In this document: positions 37,975 through 47,873 of the stretch, in pieces
Layout of the letters: every line of letters starts with the position of its first letter
Numbering within the stretch: the first letter of the stretch is position 1
IMG/VR virus record: IMGVR_UViG_3300049733_000520
Coordinates: 1-52,775 of that record
DNA from: a virus
Reading direction: 5' to 3' (one strand)
Length of the DNA stretch: 52,775 nucleotides
Made by a program: the position numbers and the translations under genes
The notes under the pieces: model-generated
What the model saw: the letters and a program-made list of their open reading frames with translations, nothing else
Told to the model about the DNA's origin: nothing
The model's database searches: none

Positions 37975-38721
37975 GTGCCCTACTCGACCACCACGCTCGC
38001 CGACCTCCAGGCGCACATGGCGCAGCGCTGGGACCAGGTGGTCTTCTGGACGCCGCTCGAAGCGCGCCTGGCGCTCAACGAGGCGCTGCGCGACTGGAAC
38101 CTCCTGACCGGCCGCTGGCGTACGCGCGTCGCGCTCGACGTCCTCGGCCCCGACCCGGAGATCGCGCTCCCCAGCCTCCTCAGCTACTCGATGCGCGTCA
38201 CCACCGTCGCCGGCAGCCCGCTCATCCCGACCTCGCTCTCCGAACTCGATCTCGGGCGCCCCTCCTGGCGCCTGGAGACCATCACCTCCGGCGGCGACGT
38301 CCCGACCGTCCCGACGCTCTGGGCGCCGGTGTCCCTGACCCGCATCGCCATCTGGCCGACCTACCCGGTCCTCAACGCCCTGGCGCTCCGCGCCGACGGC
38401 GTCCTCCGCACGCCGGTCCTCCTCGCCGGCAGCGACCTGGTCGACCTCGGCGAAGAGATCATCGACGTCATCGTCGACATGGCGCTGCACGTCGCCGCCT
38501 TCAAGGAGGGCGGCACGCGCTGGCGCGCCACCCGGCCTTACTACGAAGCGTTCCTGCAGGCGGCCGCCGAGGAGAACAGCCTCCTGAAGCAGCACCAGGC
38601 CTACCGCCGCTGGGCCGGCCTCGACCGCCGCCGCGACCTCCAGCCCTCGACCGGCGCGCCGACCCAGCTCACTGGTCTGGCGACGCAGTTCTCCTCCCAC
38701 GACACCGGCGCGGAGGAGTAG
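37975..38721 (+). CDS. Head-tail adaptor-like protein (248 aa)
   Basis: 248 aa from GTG. The order LADLQAHMAQRWDQVVFWTP, EARLALNEALRDWNLLTGRW is typical of phage adaptor/connector proteins (first helix bundle). The C-terminal region is Gln/Pro/Ser-rich. Lies before another adaptor-like gene. Confidence 0.6.
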   Translation: MPYSTTTLADLQAHMAQRWDQVVFWTPLEARLALNEALRDWNLLTGRWRTRVALDVLGPDPEIALPSLLSYSMRVTTVAGSPLIPTSLSELDLGRPSWRLETITSGGDVPTVPTLWAPVSLTRIAIWPTYPVLNALALRADGVLRTPVLLAGSDLVDLGEEIIDVIVDMALHVAAFKEGGTRWRATRPYYEAFLQAAAEENSLLKQHQAYRRWAGLDRRRDLQPSTGAPTQLTGLATQFSSHDTGAEE

Positions 38722-38727
38722 CCAGCG

Positions 38728-39366
38728 ATGCTCGACCGCGACCTCCTCGGCGAACTGCAGCTCGTGCTCATCGAGCCCTACGACGGTGGCGACACCTGGC
38801 CCTCGCTCATCTGGACGCGCGAGGAAGTCGTCGACGCGGTCAACGCCGGCATCCGCGCGCTCGTCCGCGCCGTCCACCTCGACGTCGCCCGCACCGAGCT
38901 GCCCGTCGCGGCGCTCGCCACTTCGGTTGCACTTCCAACTGATTGGCTGGCCTCGGCCGCGCTCGTCTGGCGCGACGCGGCGACCGCCGTCCGCACGCCG
39001 CTCGGCCCGGTCGACAGCTTCGAGGGCGACCTCGCGCTCCCCGGCTGGGAGAGCACGCCCGGCCTGCCGCTCGGCTACGCCGACCTCGACGCGGCGACCC
39101 TGACCCTGCGCCTGGTCCCGACGCCCGCGGCCGCCGGCCTCCTCGAACTGCTCTACATCCGCGTGCCGCCGCTCGCGACCGGCGTCGCCCCCGGCGCCGA
39201 CCTCCCCGTCGCCGAGGAGTTCGTCTCCGCGGTGAAGTACTCCGCGCTCGGGGCGCTCCTGCGCAAGGTCGGCCGCCTGCTCGATCCCGAGCGCGCCGCC
39301 TACTGCGAGCGCCGCACCGAACTCGCCGACGCGGCTGCCGCGATCCTCCTCGGAGGCTGGGCCTGA
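38728..39366 (+). CDS. Adaptor-like protein (212 aa)
   Basis: 212 aa. LGELQLVLIEPYDGGDTWPS, WTREEVVDAVNAGIRALVRA resembles the preceding protein in plan and fits head-tail joining proteins. Stop overlaps the next start (TGATG). Confidence 0.6.
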   Translation: MLDRDLLGELQLVLIEPYDGGDTWPSLIWTREEVVDAVNAGIRALVRAVHLDVARTELPVAALATSVALPTDWLASAALVWRDAATAVRTPLGPVDSFEGDLALPGWESTPGLPLGYADLDAATLTLRLVPTPAAAGLLELLYIRVPPLATGVAPGADLPVAEEFVSAVKYSALGALLRKVGRLLDPERAAYCERRTELADAAAAILLGGWA

Positions 39367-39524
39367 TGCGCTACCACTGCCACTTCTGTGGAAAGTCGGT
39401 TACGTCCGAGCTGCCGGACGACACCGTCATCCGCGCGATCCTCGTCTGCCCCGAGTGCATCGAGGACAAGCGAATCGTCATCCCGGAGCCGGCTGAACTG
39501 CCGACGCTGGACGAGCTGTTCTGA
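39366..39524 (+). CDS. Small zinc-ribbon protein (52 aa)
   Basis: 52 aa: CHFCGK and CPECIEDK make a compact C4 zinc ribbon, then an acidic tail PELPTLDELF-like. TGATG overlaps join it to both neighbours. Conserved small zinc proteins in late operons are common in phages; role unknown. Confidence 0.6.
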   Translation: MRYHCHFCGKSVTSELPDDTVIRAILVCPECIEDKRIVIPEPAELPTLDELF

Positions 39525-42500
39525 TGGCCGAACAGATCTCCCGTCGATCGAACCCCGTCACCAGCGCCGGCTTCGAGCAGCCCTTCGAGACCCAGCCGGT
39601 GCGCTTCGGCAGCGGCACGCTCAACCTCAAAGACAGCCTCGATGCGATGGAGGGGTGGACGCGCCTCACCAACGTCTGGCACGAGAACGAAGGCGAGGCG
39701 ACCGCCCGCCCGGGCCAGGACTCCATCGCCAGCCACGCCGGCTCCGGCCCCGTCTCCGCCGTCCGCAAGCTGCGCGACCCGGACTCCTCGACCTACACGC
39801 GCTTCTGGGGCGTCGGCGACACGCTGCAGCGCGGCGGCGAGGGCGCGACCACCGTGGTCGCTTCCGGCTTGAGCGGCCAGCCGCTCGCGCTGGTCCCGCA
39901 CCGCCCGACCCTCAGCGGCGAGCCGTGGATGTTTGTCGGCGACAAGTCGAAGATGCTCAAGGTGCGCGCCGACGGGCTCGCCCTCCCCATCGGCCTGCCG
40001 ATCCCGACCGCCCCGCCGACCCTCGCGCTCGCGCCCGAGTACCGCACCGCGATGGCGCAGTTCGAGTCGGCCGACGGCTCGCAGGCCTCGGCCTGGACCG
40101 GCACCGCCGGCACCAACCGCAAGGGCTACGCGTCCGGCATCCCGATCACCGTCGACGACACGACCGGCTACCAGGACGGCGCGGGCGCCGTGCGCTTCCG
40201 CACCACCGACAGCCCCCTGATGGAGACCGGCCTCACCTACGACAGCTGGTGGGGCATGGCGCGCTCGCTCAACCTCAACACCCTCACCCAGGTCGGCGGC
40301 TCGGCCACCACGCCTGGCTCTGACGACGACCACATCCACCTCTGGCTGCTCGTCAGCCACCCGCACACGATCGAAGAGGTCCGCCTCTACTTCGTCGTCA
40401 GCGACGACTTCAACCCGACCGTCCTCCCCGGCACCTCGTACATGGACTCGGTCACCGGCGCGGCCAACACCAACGCCTACGTCAAGAGCTTCCGCAAGTC
40501 CGACTGGACGGCCTACCAGCAGGGGCGCGCCGACCAGATCGAGGCAGCCGAGGCCGACCGCGTCCACCGGATGCGCACCGTGCCCGGCTACCGCTACGCC
40601 CCCGATTACCAGGATCTGCGCGACGTCGCCTACAGCATCTGGAAGTCGCGCCTCGATGCGGTCGATGCCAGCCGCACCGCCTCGCTCGAACTGCGCGGCG
40701 GCGCGCACCAGTGGCAGGAGTTCGGGTCGATCGGCGTGCCGCTGCGGCGCGGTGACTTCCAGCGCCTCGGCGAATCGCTCGACCGCGGCTGGGGCACCAT
40801 CACCGGGATCATCGTCTACGTGCGCGTCACCCCGACGCTCGCTGACCGCGTCCTGGAGATCGGCCTCGACGGCCTGTGGCTGACCGGCGGCTCCGGCCCC
40901 GACTCCACCGAGCCGGGCAACCAGCCCTACGACTACCGCGTCACCAACTACGACCCGCGCACCGGCGCCGAGTCCAACGGCAACAAAGTCCCCGACCCGC
41001 TCGTCACCATCGACAGCGTCCGCCGCGGGATCGTCGTCGACCCGCCGGCCTACGGCGACGCCGCCGTGCGCCAACGCTTCTACCGGCGCGGCGGCTCGGT
41101 CAACGAGGACTGGTTCTTCGTCGGCCAGAACGACTCCGACGGCGGCGCGTTCACCGACTCCGCCGAGGACGTCGAGGCGGCGACCGCCGGGGTCATCCCG
41201 ACCGACCACTACCAGCCCGTCCCGACCCTCGACCCCGACACCGGCGAGGAGATCCTCGCCCAGCCGCTCCCGGCGCTCTGGGGCCCGCTCGAAGGGATGC
41301 TCCTCGGCTGCGGCGATCCGAACCGCCCCGGGCATCTCTACTACTGTCTCGCCGGGCAGCCCGATCACTGGTCCGCCACTGGCAACGTCGAAGTGTGCGC
41401 GCCCTCCGAGGAGCTGATGAACGGCGGCCTTATCGGCCACCAGGGCTTCGTCTTCAGCCGCGCGCGCCTCTACCTCACCTATCCGAATCTCTCCGGTGGC
41501 CAGGGCGTCACCGCCACGCCCTCGCTCTGCACGCGCGGCCTCCTGGGCCGCTGGAGCTTCTGCTGCGGCCCAGGCGGCATCGTCTACTTCGTCGCCGAGG
41601 ACGGCGTCTTCGCGACCAGTGGCGGCCCCGAGGAGTGGCTCTCTGAGGTCATCAACCCGCTCTTCTACGGCACCGCCGTCAACGGCTACCAGCCGATCGA
41701 CAAGGCCGAGACGCACCTGATCCGCCTCACCGTCTGGGAGAACGATCTCTTCTTCCTCTACCCGGACACCGCGGGCGACATGCAGGTGCTGGTCTACTCG
41801 ATCCTGCAGCGCCACTGGCGCCACTACCACTTCGCCAAGGAGCCCTCGGTCGTCCAGGGCGAGGACGAAGACATCCTCATCCTCGGCGGCCGCTCGACCT
41901 CCACGAGCTACACGCACGAAGGCCGCTCGGACGACGGCGAGGCGATCGCCTGCGTCATGCGCACCGGCTCGGTCAGTGGCGGCCGGCGCGAGGAGAAGCT
42001 CTTCGGCGACGTCTTCCTCGACGCCGACACCGACGACATCGACCTCACGCTGCAGATCTTCCTGAACGAGGAGACGCACGCCAACGTCGAGGAGCTGATC
42101 GCCGCCGACCTCGGACGCCGCCGCTTCCTCATCCACGCCTTCGGCACCAACCCGCAGAAGGCGCACTCCATCGCCTTCGAGATGCGCTGGTCTTCCGCCG
42201 AGCGCGCGCCGATCCTCTACCAGGCCGGCATCGCCGTCACGCTGCAGCCCGACCTCACCAACACGCGCGTCACCAACTGGGACGACCTCGGGTCGCCGGA
42301 CGAGGTCTGGCTGACCGGTGTCACGCTCGACTGCGACACCGGCGGGGCGGCCAAGACGATCCTCATCGAGCGCGACTTCGACGGCAGCCGCTCAACCGTG
42401 GCGACCTTCGACGTCACCGCGTCGAACCGGCACAAGTTCAAGTTCTCCTGGCCGGCGGTGCCCGCCAACCAGGTGCGCATCCGCCCGGACCCCAGCGACT

Positions 42501-43573
42501 GCGCGCCGTGGCTGCTCTACCGCGCCGACTGGATCTACGTTCAGGAGCCGCCGCGCATCGCCAAGTGGGACATCCACTTCGAGAACCGCTGGGACCAGTA
42601 CTACACGGGCCTCGATCTCTACTGCGACACGCGCGGCCAGGAGAAGCGCATCGAGGTCTGGGTCGACGAGACGCGCCTCACGCATCCGCACACCGGCGAG
42701 CCGTTCTGGCGCGTCACCGCCGCCGGCCGGCGCACGGTCCACCTCACGCTCCCCTGGGGACGCGGCCACGTCTTCCGCTTCCTCGCCATCGACGAGCACC
42801 CGGGGCTGCTCTACACGCACCGCTGGCACCTGCAGGAGGAGCCGAGCGAGCAGTCGAACTGGAACCAGAACTTCAGCATCTACAACACGCACGCCGACAA
42901 GTGGCTGAAGGCGGTCATCTTCGAGTGCGACACCTTCGACCAGCCGAAGGCCGTCCAGGTGGAAGTCGACGGTCAGGTCGTCGAGACGCTCACCGTGCGC
43001 GCCAACGGCCGCAAGGTCGTGCAGCTCGCGCTCAGCCAGCAGGCGCTCGGGCGCGTCTGGCGCCTCTTCCCGGTCGACGCCGCGCCGGGGCGCCTCTACT
43101 CCGCCGAGCCGGTCTTCGACGAAGAGCCGTTCCAGCTCAATCGCTGGGAGACCCAGGAGACCAACCACAACCTCCCCGGCTGGTTCTACCCGCTCTACGC
43201 GCACATCACGCTCAAGTCCTCGGCGACCGTGACCCTCACCACGATCATCCAGCACAACCAGGTCGGCGGCACGACGACCCACAGCTACACCATCCCCTCG
43301 ACCAGTGGGCAGAAGCAGCGGCGCTTCCTGCACGGCTTCCGCGCCACCAAGGGCGTGCTGATCAAGTACCTCCTCACCAGCCCGGAGCCCTTCTGGCTGT
43401 ACCGCGAGGAGACCTCGATCGCCATCCAGCCGTGGGGCGCCTACGAGGCGATCCTCGTCCGCCCGTTCGGCAACGACGACCTCGACCCATCCCGCACGAT
43501 GACGCACGCGGTCCTCGCCGCCGCCGCGACCGGCGGGGCCGTCCCGACCGCCTCCCCGGGTGAGGCGCCATGA
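39524..43573 (+). CDS. Large tail/nozzle-like protein (1349 aa)
   Basis: 1349 aa, beta-rich throughout. The opening (RRSNPVTSAGFEQPFETQPV, LKDSLDAMEGWTRLTNVW, TARPGQ) and repeated propeller-like blades (YTRFWGVGDTLQRGG, EPWMFVGDKSKMLKV) resemble P22 gp10 / T7 gp12-type tail nozzle (packaged-DNA-stabilising) proteins, though far longer. The C-terminal half has several similar beta modules (WDIHFENRWDQYYTGLDLYC; WNQNFSIYNTHADKWLKAVI). A very long antisense frame opposite it is a codon-bias shadow. Confidence 0.6.
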   Translation: MAEQISRRSNPVTSAGFEQPFETQPVRFGSGTLNLKDSLDAMEGWTRLTNVWHENEGEATARPGQDSIASHAGSGPVSAVRKLRDPDSSTYTRFWGVGDTLQRGGEGATTVVASGLSGQPLALVPHRPTLSGEPWMFVGDKSKMLKVRADGLALPIGLPIPTAPPTLALAPEYRTAMAQFESADGSQASAWTGTAGTNRKGYASGIPITVDDTTGYQDGAGAVRFRTTDSPLMETGLTYDSWWGMARSLNLNTLTQVGGSATTPGSDDDHIHLWLLVSHPHTIEEVRLYFVVSDDFNPTVLPGTSYMDSVTGAANTNAYVKSFRKSDWTAYQQGRADQIEAAEADRVHRMRTVPGYRYAPDYQDLRDVAYSIWKSRLDAVDASRTASLELRGGAHQWQEFGSIGVPLRRGDFQRLGESLDRGWGTITGIIVYVRVTPTLADRVLEIGLDGLWLTGGSGPDSTEPGNQPYDYRVTNYDPRTGAESNGNKVPDPLVTIDSVRRGIVVDPPAYGDAAVRQRFYRRGGSVNEDWFFVGQNDSDGGAFTDSAEDVEAATAGVIPTDHYQPVPTLDPDTGEEILAQPLPALWGPLEGMLLGCGDPNRPGHLYYCLAGQPDHWSATGNVEVCAPSEELMNGGLIGHQGFVFSRARLYLTYPNLSGGQGVTATPSLCTRGLLGRWSFCCGPGGIVYFVAEDGVFATSGGPEEWLSEVINPLFYGTAVNGYQPIDKAETHLIRLTVWENDLFFLYPDTAGDMQVLVYSILQRHWRHYHFAKEPSVVQGEDEDILILGGRSTSTSYTHEGRSDDGEAIACVMRTGSVSGGRREEKLFGDVFLDADTDDIDLTLQIFLNEETHANVEELIAADLGRRRFLIHAFGTNPQKAHSIAFEMRWSSAERAPILYQAGIAVTLQPDLTNTRVTNWDDLGSPDEVWLTGVTLDCDTGGAAKTILIERDFDGSRSTVATFDVTASNRHKFKFSWPAVPANQVRIRPDPSDCAPWLLYRADWIYVQEPPRIAKWDIHFENRWDQYYTGLDLYCDTRGQEKRIEVWVDETRLTHPHTGEPFWRVTAAGRRTVHLTLPWGRGHVFRFLAIDEHPGLLYTHRWHLQEEPSEQSNWNQNFSIYNTHADKWLKAVIFECDTFDQPKAVQVEVDGQVVETLTVRANGRKVVQLALSQQALGRVWRLFPVDAAPGRLYSAEPVFDEEPFQLNRWETQETNHNLPGWFYPLYAHITLKSSATVTLTTIIQHNQVGGTTTHSYTIPSTSGQKQRRFLHGFRATKGVLIKYLLTSPEPFWLYREETSIAIQPWGAYEAILVRPFGNDDLDPSRTMTHAVLAAAATGGAVPTASPGEAP

Positions 43574-46500
43574 GTCCAGTCGACGAACGCACCGTCCCGC
43601 CGCTCAAGCGGCAGTATCCGCACGTCGACACGATCGAAGATTGGCGTGCCAAGCAATCGATCCGCCTGCTCTGGGACCGCGTCTTCGATCTCGAAGGGCG
43701 CCTGCAGGGGACCGAGGCCTCCGCCGACGCGCTCATCACCGCCGCCAACGAGCACGAGACGCGGATCGATCAGAACGCGCTCGCCGCGGGCGACGCGCTC
43801 GCGCGCGCGCAGACCCCGGCCGTCGCGCCAGGCGCGGGTGGCGGCGGGGGCGGGGGCGGCGGCGGGGGCGGAGGCGACGGCGGCTCGACCGACCCGCACG
43901 CCGAGACGCACGAAGAGGGCGGCGCCGATCCGATCGACGTGACCGAGCTGGAGGGCTACACCGGCTCCACCACCGACTTCCTCCGCGCCGACGGCACCTT
44001 CGCCGCCCCGCCCACGGGAGGCGGTGGCGGCCCGCACGCCGCGACGCACGAGACCGGCGGCGGCGACGTGGTGACGATCACCGATCTCGGGGGGTTCCCC
44101 GGCGGCACGAGCGACTTCCTCCGCGCCGATGGGACGTTTGCGACCCCGCCCGGCGGCGGCGGGGGCGGTGCCCCGGCGGCGCACCACACGACGCACGAGC
44201 CGGGCGGCAGCGACGCGATCGTCAACCTCTCGGCGACCGTGCTCACCAGCGGGACGCTCCCCGACGCGCGCCTCAGCGCCAACGTCCTGCAGTACAGCGG
44301 CGGCTATCCCGGCGGCACCACCACGTACCTCCGCGCCGACGGCACCTTCGGCACGCCGCCTGGCACGACCGCCCCCGGCGGCGCGACGACGCAGATCCAG
44401 TTCAACGACGCGGGTGCCTTCGGCGGCTCCGCCAACCTGATCTTCGACAAGACGACCGGGAGCGTCCACGCCCTCTCACCTGGCTACCATGCCTTCGGCC
44501 CGAGTCGTGACCAGGCGTATGCCCTCTGGCTGAACGGCGTCCATGCGCCTACAGCCGGGGCGTCCTCGCAGGCTCTCAGGCTGACGACCGAGATTCGCCC
44601 GCCAGCGGGAGCGAACGCGCGCGGCCTGGTGCTGCAGCCGACGTTTGTCAAGGCGGCGAGCGGCACGCACACCGCGGTGTCCACGCTGTATGTTGGGGAG
44701 CCGATCTTCACGGGTGCGGGTGCGGCGACGGTCACTGACGCGATTGCGCTTGAGGTAGGCGCGACGCCGACAGGCGGTGTGAACAATCTGGCCTTGCGGG
44801 TCGGAGGCACCGTCCACGTCACCACACCCAGCTACCACGCCTTCGGCCCGACCCGCACCGAGAACTACGCCTTCTACTTGAACGGCATCCACGCCCCGAC
44901 GAGCGGTGGCGCACAGGGCTTCCGCGTGGAGTACGACCTGCGCCCGACCGTCAGTCTGAATGCCCACGGCTCGGTCCTCGCGGCCACGGTGACGAAGGCG
45001 GCGAGCGGCACGCACGCCACAGTGACCTCGCTCTACGTGGCGCAGCCGACGATCACCGGGGGCGCGGCCACGGTCACCGAAGCGACGACGCTGTACGTGT
45101 CCGGGGCGCCCACGGGCGCGGCGACCAACTACGGGATGCACGTCTTCGGCGCGGCCTGGTTCGAGAACGAGATCATCACCGGCGGCGTGCTCCGCCGCAA
45201 CACGGCCTCCGGCTCCGACACGCTCGGCAATGCGCTGTGGGGCGGTGGGGCCACCGGGGCCGCGCGTGGCGCCGGCATCACCTGCTACGGCGTCAACGCC
45301 GCCGGCCCGCCGGGCTTCGTCGACATCGAGATGGGCAACGTCAGCACCTCGATGTTCCGCCTCTGGCGCAGCGGGGGCGTGCTGTCGTTCCAGATCCGGG
45401 GCAGTGACGGAGGCGCCGGGTTCATCAGCTCCGCCATGGACGTCCTCGGGCTGAACAGCACCCATGCCAACGGCGGCTACCTGTCCCTTCAGCGCAGCGG
45501 GGTGGTCAAGGGCTACCTCGGGATTGGCGCGGCGCTGGGCATGGGCACCGCTGATGACCTGAGTCTGCGGGCGGAGTCCATCTTGTATTTGAGAGCCGCC
45601 ACAGGGACGTACATCCTGCGGAGTGACAACGTCACCGCGTTCTATGTGCGGAGCAGCGACGGCTTCGTGTCGATGGCGTCCTCGACCGCCAACATCACCT
45701 ACTTCGACAGCACGGCGAGCACGGGCGGCTACGTGACCTTCCTGCGTAGCGCCGTGGCCAAAGCCTACATCGGGTCAGGTGCGGCACTCGGGGCGGGCAC
45801 CAACGATGACTTGATGGTGCGGTCGGAGTACACCCTCAGTCTGCGCGGGGCGACGGCTGTCAATCTGTTGAAGAGCGACTACGCCACCGCACTTCAAGTG
45901 CGCGGCAGCGATGGCTATATCCAGATGCCGCTCGCGGTGGGTGTGAGCACAGGTGGCCCGCTCTCCCTTGGCGGTACTCTTTACGTCACGAATGGTGCCG
46001 TCGTCCTCGGTGGCAGCGGCACGAACAACTACCTGCTCACGAACACGACGGCCGGGACCGACAACGCGAACATCGGCCTTCATGCTCATACCGCTGGCTG
46101 GGTCAGTCAAGGGCGTGGCCCGTCCCTGATTATGGGCGGCAATCAGGCAGGGTCCGTTGCTGGTTCGGTGGGCTTCTGGCTGGGCACTGCCACTGGAGCC
46201 AATTTCTTCATCTACGGAGCCGCCGCATCTCCCACTTTCGACCACCGGGCGAGCGACGGCTACACGATCTTCCGGTCGAGCTATACGACGAACGCGTGGC
46301 TGTTTCACAGCACCAATGCCGAGCAAGGCTACATGCAGTTCTCCAACGCGGGGTACAACATCGGCTTCATCGGGAATGCGAAGCAGCTGGCCGCGCTCGG
46401 CGGGGCCGCAGACGGATTCTGTCTGCTGGCCCAAGATAAGCTGGTGTTCGCGTCGAACGTCAATCTCATCTACGCCCCTCCGGTCTATAACTCCACCGAC

Positions 46501-46827
46501 ACGGCGGCGGTGAACGTCACCGTCAACTCCAGCGGCCTCGTCCGTCGCTCGACCTCCTCGCGCCGCTACAAGACCGACATCGCCCCGTTCGGCGCCGCCG
46601 ACCGCGCGCGGCTCTTGCAGTTGCAACCGGTGACGTTCCGGTCGGCGGTCAGCGGGCTGCCCTACATGGGCTTCGTCGCGGAGGAGGTCGCGGCGATCGA
46701 GCCCCGCCTCGCCGTCACCGGCCCGAACGGCCCGGACGAAGTCGCCTACACGCACCTGACCGCCGGCCTGCTCTCGCTGATTCAAGACCTCTACGCGCGC
46801 GTCGCCGCGCTGGAAGGGAGCCACTGA
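43570..46827 (+). CDS. Tail spike/fibre with S74 intramolecular chaperone (1085 aa)
   Basis: 1085 aa; ATGA overlap with the preceding gene. N-terminal coiled-coil-like segment, a Gly-rich linker (about 90-103), three HATTHEPGG/FLRADGTF repeats (110-275), two tandem domains beginning YHAFGP (about 304 and 420), two tandem GAALGxGTxDDL domains (about 630 and 710), and a Peptidase_S74 chaperone (SSRRYKTDI at about 996 to the end) that trims itself after folding. The tip region (about 45450-46500) is less GC-biased, as expected for exchanged host-range DNA. Confidence 0.85.
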   Translation: MSPVDERTVPPLKRQYPHVDTIEDWRAKQSIRLLWDRVFDLEGRLQGTEASADALITAANEHETRIDQNALAAGDALARAQTPAVAPGAGGGGGGGGGGGGGDGGSTDPHAETHEEGGADPIDVTELEGYTGSTTDFLRADGTFAAPPTGGGGGPHAATHETGGGDVVTITDLGGFPGGTSDFLRADGTFATPPGGGGGGAPAAHHTTHEPGGSDAIVNLSATVLTSGTLPDARLSANVLQYSGGYPGGTTTYLRADGTFGTPPGTTAPGGATTQIQFNDAGAFGGSANLIFDKTTGSVHALSPGYHAFGPSRDQAYALWLNGVHAPTAGASSQALRLTTEIRPPAGANARGLVLQPTFVKAASGTHTAVSTLYVGEPIFTGAGAATVTDAIALEVGATPTGGVNNLALRVGGTVHVTTPSYHAFGPTRTENYAFYLNGIHAPTSGGAQGFRVEYDLRPTVSLNAHGSVLAATVTKAASGTHATVTSLYVAQPTITGGAATVTEATTLYVSGAPTGAATNYGMHVFGAAWFENEIITGGVLRRNTASGSDTLGNALWGGGATGAARGAGITCYGVNAAGPPGFVDIEMGNVSTSMFRLWRSGGVLSFQIRGSDGGAGFISSAMDVLGLNSTHANGGYLSLQRSGVVKGYLGIGAALGMGTADDLSLRAESILYLRAATGTYILRSDNVTAFYVRSSDGFVSMASSTANITYFDSTASTGGYVTFLRSAVAKAYIGSGAALGAGTNDDLMVRSEYTLSLRGATAVNLLKSDYATALQVRGSDGYIQMPLAVGVSTGGPLSLGGTLYVTNGAVVLGGSGTNNYLLTNTTAGTDNANIGLHAHTAGWVSQGRGPSLIMGGNQAGSVAGSVGFWLGTATGANFFIYGAAASPTFDHRASDGYTIFRSSYTTNAWLFHSTNAEQGYMQFSNAGYNIGFIGNAKQLAALGGAADGFCLLAQDKLVFASNVNLIYAPPVYNSTDTAAVNVTVNSSGLVRRSTSSRRYKTDIAPFGAADRARLLQLQPVTFRSAVSGLPYMGFVAEEVAAIEPRLAVTGPNGPDEVAYTHLTAGLLSLIQDLYARVAALEGSH

Positions 46828-46828
46828 G

Positions 46829-47176
46829 ATGCCGATGACCCTCAGTCACACGCAGCACCTCCTCGGCCGCGACCAGGTGTTCATCTCCCGCTGCAAGGTG
46901 CAGCTGCTCGACGTCGCCGATGACGTGCTGACCGAGACGAACGTGCCGCACCACCCGGCGCGCGCCAACTATGCCCGCAGCGTGGTGATGAACCCGGATG
47001 GCATCGCGGCGCAGGCGGCGCAGTACCTCGCCCGCTCGACCAACGTCACCGCCGCCGGCATCGACATGACCGACCAGGGGCCGCTCGCCAAGATCGACGA
47101 CGCCGGCCTGCTCTCCCAGGTCAGTTCCTCGTGGAACATCCTGGCGGGCATCGACGAAGGGACCGGCCCCGCATGA
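46829..47176 (+). CDS. Hypothetical tail-region protein (115 aa)
   Basis: 115 aa with balanced composition (LSHTQHLLGRDQVFISRCKV). It follows the spike closely, and its stop overlaps the next ATG. May be a spike assembly factor or internal protein; no family recognised. Confidence 0.55.
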   Translation: MPMTLSHTQHLLGRDQVFISRCKVQLLDVADDVLTETNVPHHPARANYARSVVMNPDGIAAQAAQYLARSTNVTAAGIDMTDQGPLAKIDDAGLLSQVSSSWNILAGIDEGTGPA

Positions 47177-47436
47177 CCTCGCCCTCGCCCGCGTCGCCCA
47201 CGCCGACGCAGCTCGACCCGCCCGACTACTGGCAGCTCCGCGCCCTCAGCGCCGACCTCGACCGCGAGCAGACCGCCCTCGCCCTCGTGCAGACGCGCCT
47301 GGAGGCCCTCCGCACGCGGCGCGAGGCGCTCTGGAAGACCCTCGTCGAGAAGTACGGGCTCGACCCGACCGCGCCCTACGCCGCGCGCGACGAGGACTGC
47401 TCGCTCACCCCCTCGTCGCCAGGAGGCCCGTCGTGA
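47173..47436 (+). CDS. Helical hypothetical protein (87 aa)
   Basis: 87 aa from the ATG at 47173. Residues 25-58 form a heptad-like helix (LDREQTALALVQTRLEALRT). Coupled to both neighbours by 4-nt overlaps. Unknown function. Confidence 0.55.
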   Translation: MTSPSPASPTPTQLDPPDYWQLRALSADLDREQTALALVQTRLEALRTRREALWKTLVEKYGLDPTAPYAARDEDCSLTPSSPGGPS

Positions 47437-47870
47437 GTCCACCGCCCACTGTGCGCGAGCTGCCGCCCGAGGAATGGCCCCGCCTGGCGGCCTACGAGCC
47501 GTTCGCTACGGGGGGCTTGCCCTCGGCCGGGCACTGGCGCATCCTCGTCGCCGAAGTGGGTCCCGACCTCGTCGCCTTCGTCTGCTTGTTCGACGCCGTC
47601 CACCTCGAACCGCTCTGGGTGGCGCCCGAGTATCGCCTCCGCCCGAAGACCTTCGGCCACCTCCTCCAGGCGCTCTGGGCCGAGGCGCACCAGCTCCTCA
47701 CCGACCTGGGCGTCGGCGCGGTGTTCGCCACGGTCGACCAGTCGAACCTGCCGCGCGGCGGGCGCTTCCTCGAACACCTGGGGTTCCACCCCGCGCCCGC
47801 GCGTCTCTACGTCGCGACCGTCCCCGACCGACAGCCGGTCCCCGAACGCGCAGCAGCAGAAGGAGCCTGA
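47433..47870 (+). CDS. GNAT-like acetyltransferase-fold protein (145 aa)
   Basis: 145 aa from GTG. The run HLEPLWVAPEYRLRPK, then a helix and ATVDQSNLPRGGRFLEHLGF has the strand-loop-helix order of GNAT N-acetyltransferases, including the late N..G..LGF feature. Similar proteins sit beside ejection genes in other podoviruses. Catalysis is unproven. Confidence 0.6.
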   Translation: MSPPPTVRELPPEEWPRLAAYEPFATGGLPSAGHWRILVAEVGPDLVAFVCLFDAVHLEPLWVAPEYRLRPKTFGHLLQALWAEAHQLLTDLGVGAVFATVDQSNLPRGGRFLEHLGFHPAPARLYVATVPDRQPVPERAAAEGA

Positions 47871-47873
47871 GCC

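Noticed and set aside
39371-42166. 931-residue minus-strand reading frame
   Set aside because: Lies wholly opposite the 1349-aa tail gene; Val/Glu/Arg/Gly-rich shadow from codon bias, as for the 721-residue frame at 15244-17409 and the 484-facing frame at 1982-3322.
43840-43890. Poly-G/C tract as recombination hotspot
   Set aside because: It simply encodes the Gly-rich linker of the spike.
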